NCBI GenBank assembly: GCA_030323885.1
Contig: CM059194.1
Coordinates: 26,384,363-26,448,362 of the forward strand
Source: Branchipolynoe longqiensis
Lineage: Eukaryota; Annelida; Polychaeta; Phyllodocida; Polynoidae
Reading direction: 5' to 3'
DNA: 64,000 nucleotides
In this document: one piece after another, positions 56,671 to 64,000 of the stretch
Layout of the letters: each line of letters opens with the position of its first letter
Numbering within the stretch: position 1 is the first letter of the stretch
Program-made: the position numbers and the translations under genes
Notes under the pieces: model-generated
The model's input: the letters and a program-made list of their open reading frames with translations, nothing else
Database searches by the model: none
Told to the model about the DNA's origin: nothing

Positions 56671-58634
56671 TCATATTCCGCCGTCGTCCACCATCTCAGA
56701 CTCCATCACCTGCGACAGGATGATGTTTATCGTAGTCTGCTTGGTGGAACTGGCCCTTCGTTCCGCACATAGTTTAAGAACGCGGTTCTGTTCACTTATC
56801 ACTATCCGGGGCATGGTCCTGGCCCTTTGGGGGGTGTCGAGCTCCCCTGGCCCAAAGAGCTCATGCGCCTCAATGTTCAGGTTCAACACGTTCGATATGC
56901 CAGACAACCCGGACAGATTCAGGAATCTGTCTGTGGCTGTCGGTGTTGGTGTCATTCCCACTGGCGTACTGCCATTCTGGTTGAGGACCGATGCTGACGT
57001 TAACGTGCTGCCACTTGCGTGTGCTGCAGGCTGCTGTCGTAGTGACTGACTACTCAGCGGTGCGGGCGGACCCATTGTCTGTCCGGGGAACCTCAACGCT
57101 GGCACTGTCGGGGGCTGCAGCATTGGCAGCAGCGGTGCAGGATGCAGTGGCACAGGCAGCAGCGGCGGCAGCATGTATTGCTGCATGAAGTGTAGGCTTT
57201 GGGAGGCCCAGGGTGTTCCGGCTGGTGGTTGATGTCACCACTGGTGCGGGTGCGGCTGGTACCCCTCATTTGGCGACGGGCAAGAGGATGCATTTGATGA
57301 AGAGGACTAGCAAGATGTCACAGAGGGGGGGCCGCACAGTCTGAGTCATGGGGGCGGGTGGGGGACAGACCCGGGACAGCGCCGGCCCTGAGACTATGGT
57401 GCCGTTGTCCGCCATCTCTGACTCCACCACCTGCGACAGGATGATATTTATCATAGTCCGCGCATGGTGGAACTGCCCCTTCGTCATCATGGATAAACAG
57501 TCCTGCACATAGTTTGAGAATGCGGTCCTCTGGGTCATGCGCGTGGTTGTTAGGCAGTCCAACATGTCGCCCGAGGCGTCGACGTGGTTCTTCAGCACAT
57601 CCAGCAGGTCCTCCTCTGTCAAGGACTGCTTCCCTTTGCCTCGGCCCTCGTCTAGGGGTCATTGTTCGGACTGCTCCGTCCCGATCTGCAGGTCATCGGA
57701 GGCAGTCTCTGCAGCCCCCAGATCGCCTTGCGCTGCATCAATGGTGGCCAACACCTGCAAGACAAAATAATAAAGCAACATAAGTACAATGAATACAAGA
57801 CAACATGCCATTAAATAATAATATACAATTATTTATCCACAATGAGGGCAATAATAAATAAATCCACATACTTGCATATTATAATGCCATTAAATATTTT
57901 AAATGATTTGTTCAAATGAGGTCTAAAAGAAATAAATACAAAATTAAATAACAAAATTAAAAATTAATATCCACATGAATGCAAAGAAAAAATATAGTAC
58001 TTACACTTCTGCAGGGCTCCCGCCGGTGCCACACGACTGAGCTGAGGAAGCCGAACTTGTCCATGATCCACTGCTCCCTCTCAGTCTGCTCGGGCGCTCC
58101 GTCACCGCTCTTCTTTTTATGCAGCATGGTGTTGCTGTCCCGCATGGATTTGAACCAGCCCTGGTGATGTGCAGCGGTTCACCCCATCTTCTGGGCATGG
58201 TTCTCCCACAGCTTGCTTTTTTTGTCAGTCCTCTAGTAGTCGGTTAACTTGACGTTCCTAAGGACCGGGGGGTCATGCAGAAAATCCAGCACCGCCTACT
58301 CCTCATCTGCAGGCAGAGTGCAGTCAAACTTCCGCACCCTCCTCTTGCCTGTTCCTTGCAGATGGTGTGAGCCGGAGGAGGTGGAGGCTGGAGACGATGC
58401 ACGGGAATGCAGAGAAGATGGAGACAGGAACTGCATCTCCATAGTCTCCTCTGTGTCCTCGGTTGGGTGAGCAGGAGACGAGACCATAGGAGATCGTGGA
58501 GAAGGTGCTGCTGCTGGTGATGTTGGTGGTGTACCAGTCATCCTCTTCCTCCCCTTCACTCTTTCCCTCCCATAGTGGGGGTTTGAAGAACCAGTGGAAG
58601 TGGAGCTGGAGCTGGACGTGTTCTTTGGCGGCAT
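56671..58634 (-). pseudogene. Harbinger A ORF2 (Myb/SANT-MADF-like DNA-binding partner)
   Basis: On the minus strand the frame starts at MPPKNTSSSSS (58634), continues through a Ser/Pro-rich stretch to GKRRVRKFDCTLPADEE, and is then broken by three stops (TAG, TAG, TGA at about 58300, 58235 and 58182) inside the trihelix-like region. This region continues HHQGWFKSMRDSN and WIMDKFGFLSSVV. A donor GTAAGT at about 58005 and acceptor TTTGTCTTGCAG at about 57756 define an intron. Exon 2 (TEEDLLDVLKNHVD, QDCLSMMTKGQ) ends near 57267, with a further Pro-rich fragment at 57186-56671. ORF2 partners help bring the transposase to DNA. Confidence 0.7.
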
Positions 58635-59162
58635 GCTGGAGAAGTTCTGAGGAGAGAGCAACACAGCGCCCTTATTTCTACCCAAGGCGCGGGTGGGTCG
58701 GGTGCTTTTCCGCATGTTGGCCCACGTTTCGCTCACGGCGAGCACGCTAAGTATGCGCTACCATCACACTGGCCACGCTGGACTCACGTCAGCCCGATGC
58801 TAGTCTCTCGGTGGGTCAACGTCGACTCACGTCATGAAAAACGGTCAAGTCAGACGTGGCAACGTTAGGGCGGGGCATGATCACGCCTGCCCGCCGCTAA
58901 ACCGCCGCTAATGTCACGCTAGGCTCGTGTCATGAATGCTGGAGTTTCGCTAGCCTCACATTGACACAATTAATTATTCCTTTGTCCTCACTCGTTGAAC
59001 CACGTTATAACTATGCTATACCGACGTTACGCTCACGTCAACTACGTGGCATTGACGTCCAACTTGGGCCCGTATTTACATATTACGCCAAGAATTTCGA
59101 CGCATAAAATTAATTTTCATGTTGCACCTACGCTGGCACGTTATGTTGTAGTGTGACAGGGG

Positions 59163-60013
59163 TATTAGTAACATCTGTAAGTCACGACATGAAAACGGTA
59201 CCAGGACGTAACTTCACCGCATATGCAGCACTAACATTAACAATGTCTAGGCCAGGTAACTATGCCATAACTATCTGTCTGACGCTGTAACTCTGGCTCA
59301 CATTGTTAATGTCATATCTGCCAACACTACACCGAATCATTTTCAAATCCTGGTTCAAAGGAGTAAATCAAAATTAACCACTAATTTCAAAGACCTTCCT
59401 CCCACCATATTTACTTTAGGATCTATACCGATGTATGAGGGCTCAGTTTCAAAAGTCCAGCTGTGAAATTGTGTACTGTCTGGTAGCCTACATATATTTA
59501 TTGATACTGAATAAATAAACATTATAAACCTATGTGTGTGTCAATAAATATTGCTGTCTTGCTGCATAAAAGGATCTATATCTTAATGACTTAATATTTA
59601 TTGTAAATTCTTGCAAATTGAATATTTTGCGATAATCTCGACTTATGAAATATTTCTAAAAGATTTAAAGTCTGTAATAATTGTTTACGCCACTGTTACT
59701 AGTTATGTCTTGTTGTGAATTAGGAAAAACTCTAACAGCTGAGAAGGGTCATTGAGGCCAAATGACACAAATAGTCACAGCTTTACCAGAGAGTCCCCCA
59801 GTCTTGGTTGGGCCATACATAACTTGTACACTGTTGCAGAGATGAGGTTGTTTCAATATATTCCAATCTTGAATAATCATATTCGATCATGATAATTGGA
59901 ATCAGTTAAACTGTCTTGGTCCTGTTACTGACCCTTTAATTTAAATAGCTATTATTATAGTTCTCCTTTTTTTATTTGCTTCTTGTTTTTTTGGTTATTT
60001 TTTTGTTGGGGAG
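59163..60013. other. Intergenic AT-rich sequence
   Basis: No exon, terminal repeat or RNA gene is recognised. A segment near 59865-59945 (ATCATATTCGATCATGATAA) resembles the diverged repeats at 43150-43370. Confidence 0.45.
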
Positions 60014-60704
60014 TAAGGCCCTGTCACACTACGACGTATGACGCCGGCGTGTGCGTAACGTGTTGAATTAAATTTCAAATCAAAATAGGTCAGCATACAC
60101 CAAACTAGGGATAAAAATGGGTGTACACACAACGTGTACACAACATACGTAATGAATGCAGAACGTACCTCTGACCTATTGAGAGCGTTCATGTGCCTCA
60201 CAAAACATTCACAAAACGTTTGCATACGCTGACGGTATCCTGACAACGTTACATACGTTACTCCATCGCTAGAAGTATGGCGCATACGTTAAGTAGGCTG
60301 GAGATACGGCAGGCATACATTCGAAGTACGTTTGGAGTATGTTATGCATCCGTTGGCTGTACGCGGACTGCACATTCCCAACAGGCTGAACGTACAGCTA
60401 ACGTGTTCCAACCTATCCCGACCTACCTCTGACGTGTGCATAACGTACGCCGAGCGTACACCGATCATATGAGAAATGTATGGGCCATATGGCGACATAC
60501 GTTGACAATTTTGAACATGCACAACAATTTTTTAGCGGCTCGACCTACGCCGACCTATGACTACCTATGACGCCATATCCCGAGCGTACTCGATGTATGC
60601 CCAACGTATACGTTATGTATGACGCCATATGCCGACGTGTTGGTCGAAAATCGCATATGTCGGCATATGCTAAGGCCATACGTCATAGTGTGACAGCCCC
60701 TTTA
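60014..60704. mobile_element. Non-autonomous Harbinger-related MITE
   Basis: The left end TAAGGCCCTGTCACACTACG and the reverse complement of the right end, AAGGGGCTGTCACACTATGA, match, and continue into ACGTATG. The interior is rich in ACGT-containing words and has no intact gene. The CCTGTCACACTACGACGTA tip is the same as in Harbinger B, so B-type transposase probably mobilised it. Confidence 0.8.
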
Positions 60705-61224
60705 TAGGCCTGTCACACTACGACGTAACGAGCTAACGTGAGACGACGTAGGTGATTTTTGGTCATTACGTTGAGGTATGGTGGGTTACGTCATGCTTAC
60801 GTTAGGCCGACGGCGAGCTACATCGAGAGACATCAGGTTACGTCAAGTTACGGCGGCACGCGTCAAGGTTTTGGACATGTCCAATAGAGTTGTGTCGGCT
60901 ACGTTAGATCAACGTTGCCTCATGCCAAAGTGACGCACAGGCGGGAGGAACGTGCGGCCCGCGCTAAGACAACGTGGGATTAACGTATCATGACATAGGT
61001 CAAACGTGTCTGTTCCACATGCCTAACATAGCTTGAACGTTCCACAAACGTGTCCTGACGTAGTTGACATCATTGACGAACGTCTAGCATGCATGTAACG
61101 TTTTTGACGTCCTTCGAACGTTGTCGAACGTTTTGTGAACATGGTGTGAATGTGTTGCCTTTGAGTATATAAATACCTACGATGTCCTCTTGTCAGCAGA
61201 ACAGGTCAGCTCTTCGCAGCTGAC

Positions 61225-62172
61225 ACATGTGCCTGAGTGGATCAAAGTTCACCATGAGATAAATGTGTTGTTACCATGCTATATTAAGGCTAAAAGGAGA
61301 AGGAAAAAATGTCAGCTGAAGCGATTGTGGGTGCCAGTGGATCGGGAGGCGGCATGAGTTTGGCTTGTATAACCAGCTTCTGGTGGAACTCCGTAACGAG
61401 GACACGGCTTCCTTTGTCAACTTCATGCGGATGCCTCCCCAGATGTTCGACGAGATGCTAGCCAGAGTGGGTCCGCGGATCACCAAACGTTACACTACCT
61501 ACAGGAAGCCGCTCGAGCCTGGCCTGAAGCTTGCCCTCACTCTGCGTCAGGTGTCGGTGTCGGGCAACAAGTACGCTTCCATGAAGTTTGGGTGGAGGGT
61601 GCCATACAACACCCAATCTTTCATCATGAGAGAGGTGTGCAAGGCCATCATTGCAGAGTACATCGACGAGGTGATGACCTGCCCCACCACTCCGGAGGGA
61701 TGGCGTGCCATCTCCGACAACTTCTTGGAGAGGTGGAACTTCCCCCATACCTGCGGGGCACTTGATGGGAAGCATGTGGCCTGCCAGTGTCCCCCCAAAG
61801 AGTGGATCCCTGTACTTCAACTATAAGGGATTCTACTCCATAGTTCTCATGGCACTCGTTGATGCATACTACAAGTTCATCTGGGCCGATATTGGTGGTA
61901 ACGGCTCCGCATCAGATGCGCAGGTGTTCAATGCTTCTGAGCTGAAAGCCATCACTGAAGATGGTACCATAGGTTTCCCAGAGCCCGAGCCTATTGTGGC
62001 CGGCCAGAGGACCGTTCCATACTTTCTGATTGGTAACATTGCCTTCGGCCTATGCCCAACAATGATGAAGCTGTACAGCAGGAAGGGTATGGCGCATGAG
62101 GAACGCATCTTCAACTACAGGATTTCCCGAGCTAGGAGAGTTGTGGAGAATGCATTCGGCATCCTGGCAAAC
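61225..62172 (+). pseudogene. Harbinger B transposase (frameshifted, DDE residues largely kept)
   Basis: The N-terminal ~45 residues are out of frame (break near 61335). Frame 61365-61797 gives FVNFMRMPPQMFDEML, RWNFPHTCGALDGKHVACQCP with the first Asp. A six-C run at 61791-61796, one more than in A, shifts the frame; 61798-62172 then reads YKGFYSIVLMALVDAYYKF, GSASDAQVFNASEL, FLIGNIAFG and RRVVENAFGIL with the catalytic Glu, and stops at TGA where A has a sense codon. The catalytic triad is present across frames, so this copy is younger in that respect than A. Confidence 0.85.
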
Positions 62173-63395
62173 TGATTTGAGGTTCTGCTCAGCACGATGC
62201 AGCACCAACCCTCCACCGTGAAGCTCATCGTCACATGATGAGGATCCAATATCCCACGCTCCAGAATCAGCAGCTAGACCATCCAGAGAACGTCAACCAG
62301 AATTTCATCCCCGGACCATCCAGAGATCGCAGAAACCTGCCGGGCATAGGAAGACAATTACCTGGCTAGAACACTGGCTCCAGGGCAGGAAAGGAACAGC
62401 GGAATGTCCTCAAAGACTGGGTCAACTCACCAGCAGGATCAGTGGAATGGCAGGAGAATATGATATGAATATATGAAGTGTGTGCACTGGGATATTTCTG
62501 TACTGTGGTGTCATCATTTCTGAAGTGTACAGTATGATATGCAAAAATGTGATATGTACAAATGTACTGTGTGGTATGTAATAAATGTGATATGCACAAA
62601 TGTAATTTCTGAAACATACTGTGTGATATGCAAAAATGTGAGATGTTCAGATATTATAGCTCGGTTAAATAAAAGATATTAGTCTGTTATTGATATCGAA
62701 CCTTAATTTACGTGTCCGTTATAATTGTGGGTGGGGAAAAAAGGGGGAATATAACTGTCTTTAAGGGTGGGGGGGCATGTGACAATAAATTTGGTTAGGG
62801 GGATATTATTACTTTATTTTTAACGGGGCCATTTAACACTGACAAATTTACATGTCAGTTATATATTTGGGTGGGAAAGATAACATTACAGGGAAGATTA
62901 CTGTAATTAACACTGACAAAATTTACATGTCGGTTATTTTAACGGGGAGGAGGAGAGGAAAGTGTTTTCATATAATGCCATATGGGCAAAGGCCTTAATT
63001 ATTTCAAATTTATTTGGGGGGACTTGTGTATTACTTAATATAATAATGATATGATAATGTTTACTAAGAAATACAGTCAGAGACCAAAATCTCGTTTACA
63101 ACACAAATAGTTTTTTATTTGCAACACCTTTTACAGATTCCTCACAGATACCAAGTATATACATATGTACAGGCAGGCACACAATAAATACAGTCAGTGA
63201 CACTGTAAAAAATAAGACATACAAATGAAAACAGATAAAAGAATACCAAATATATACATATGTACAGGCAGGCACACAATAAATACAGTCAGTGACACTG
63301 TACAAAATAAGACATACAAATGAAAACAGAAAAAAGAATACCAAATAAAATCATATGTACAGGCAGGCACACAATAAATACTGTCAGTTCTGTTC
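62173..63395. other. Non-coding middle of Harbinger B
   Basis: The segment holds the transposase 3' untranslated region with GATATG/TGTACAAATG tandem words (62510-62640) and then a repeated block, GTACAGGCAGGCACACAATA, present three times at 63168, 63263 and 63358. It matches the inverted remnant at 1-600. No gene is seen. Confidence 0.6.
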
Positions 63396-64000
63396 ACTTC
63401 AATGTTCAGGTTCGACACGTTTGATATGCCTGACAGGCTGGATGGATTCACAAATCTGTCTGTGGCTGTCGGTGTCGTTCCCACTGGCGTACTGCCACTC
63501 TGGTTCAGGACACACAGTCCCGCACGTAGTTTGCGAATGCGGTTCTGCCCCTTCGTCATCGTGGATAAACAGTCCCGCACACAGTTTGAGAATGTGGTTC
63601 TGGCCCTTCGTCATCATGGATAAACAGTCCTGCACACAGTTTGAGAACGCGGTTCTGGCGCTTTGTCATCGTGGATAAACAGTCCCGCACCCAGTTTGAG
63701 AATGCGGTTCTGGCCCTTCATCATCGTGGATAAAGTCCCGCACACAGTCCCGCAAGTAGTTTGAGAACGCAGTTCTGGCCCTTCGTCATCATGGATAAAC
63801 AGTCTCGCACACAGAGGCGCACATAGTTTGAGAACGCGGTTCTGGCCCTTCGTCCCGCACATAGTTTGAGAATGCGGTTCTGGCCCTTCGTCATCATGGA
63901 TAAAGTCCCGCACATAGTTTTAGAACGCAGTCACTTTCCAGTATCTGGGGCCTGGTCCTGGCCCTTTGGGGGGGGGGGTGTCCAGCTCCCCTGCCACAAA
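63396..64000 (-). pseudogene. Harbinger B ORF2 part with internal tandem expansion
   Basis: On the minus strand fragments such as DRFVNPSSLSGISNVSNLNI match the Pro-rich C-terminal part of A's ORF2. Between about 63520 and 63920 the segment corresponding to QDCLSMMTKGQ in A has been amplified into a minisatellite of about 60-bp units (AGTTTGAGAATGCGGTTCTG with CCCTTCGTCATCATGGATAA). The frame changes several times. The window ends within it. Confidence 0.65.

Larger units (their letters stand above)
54490..59162 (+). mobile_element. PIF/Harbinger transposon A
   Basis: The element encodes a plus-strand DDE transposase and a minus-strand Myb/SANT-like ORF2, the two-gene plan of PIF/Harbinger. 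Its right end, reverse-complemented, starts CCTGTCACACTACAACATAA, matching the left end of element B. Its own left tip is missing: recognisable sequence starts at GAGCTAACGTGAGCCGACG, just after the MITE at 54478. AACGT-rich subterminal repeats flank both genes. Both genes are broken. Confidence 0.8.
60708..64000 (+). mobile_element. PIF/Harbinger transposon B (3' end outside the window)
   Basis: It starts with TAGGCCTGTCACACTACGAC directly after the MITE, followed by AACGT-rich subterminal sequence also seen in A. The transposase is at 61225-62172, with AATAAA at about 62580 and 62665. Non-coding sequence and ORF2 (minus) follow up to the window edge. Identity to A is high along the transposase by eye. 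Confidence 0.8.

Overview
This window is eukaryotic: widely spaced, GT-AG-bounded coding exons lie in very repeat-rich introns, and there are tRNA-derived SINEs, LTR, non-LTR, Ngaro-type and cut-and-paste DNA elements, but no operons. The gene family (a long string of PAN/Apple-like cysteine modules on phase-1 exons), the repeat-rich introns and a minisatellite that copies an exon-intron boundary (a class I know from amphioxus) suggest a marine invertebrate chordate such as Branchiostoma. That assignment is an inference and unproven.

Host gene. On the plus strand thirteen exons between 2987 and 46472 form one extracellular-type gene, incomplete at its 5' end. They encode eleven modules of about 75-91 residues. 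Nine modules are single exons with phase 1 at both ends; two are split by a phase-2 intron (4956-5103 + 13889-14028, and 20720-20861 + 22174-22283). The last exon (46242-46472) runs into a stop just after its final Cys and may end the protein. No signal peptide or first exon is visible. Ligands cannot be read from the sequence.

Layout. 1-900: remnant of an inverted Harbinger element and a solo LTR. 2040-3238: decayed partial copies of the first exon, one split by a MITE, then the intact exon. 3275-11050: SINE, miniature LTR elements, LINE 3' end, and a truncated gag-protease LTR element that carries a miniature LTR element inside its protease gene. 11700-13425: 75-bp minisatellite interrupted by a hAT-like MITE and an LTR-like repeat. 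13889-22283: exons among SINEs and TTAA-flanked MITEs. 22320-26160: a 3.8-kb element with about 325-bp terminal inverted repeats around a decayed PIN-like/CXC gene. 26195-34800: MITEs, foldback elements, exons, SINEs. 35190-40395: a nearly complete Ngaro-like tyrosine-recombinase retrotransposon (gag, RT-RNase H, recombinase; minus strand). 40400-46472: minisatellites and the last four exons. 47000-54480: repeats only. 54490-59162 and 60708-64000: two PIF/Harbinger transposons with a non-autonomous relative between them.

Most striking are: (i) a 503-bp TRIM-like retroelement whose 182-bp LTRs contain a tRNA-Gln-like sequence with consensus A and B boxes, and which shares LTR start and primer-site-like sequence with the gag-protease element it has inserted into; (ii) the PIN/CXC gene enclosed by long terminal inverted repeats, which suggests an unfamiliar DNA transposon; (iii) a roughly 34-copy minisatellite whose unit reproduces the 3' splice site of the exon it abuts. 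All identities and counts were made by eye; boundaries are good to a few bases unless stated otherwise.
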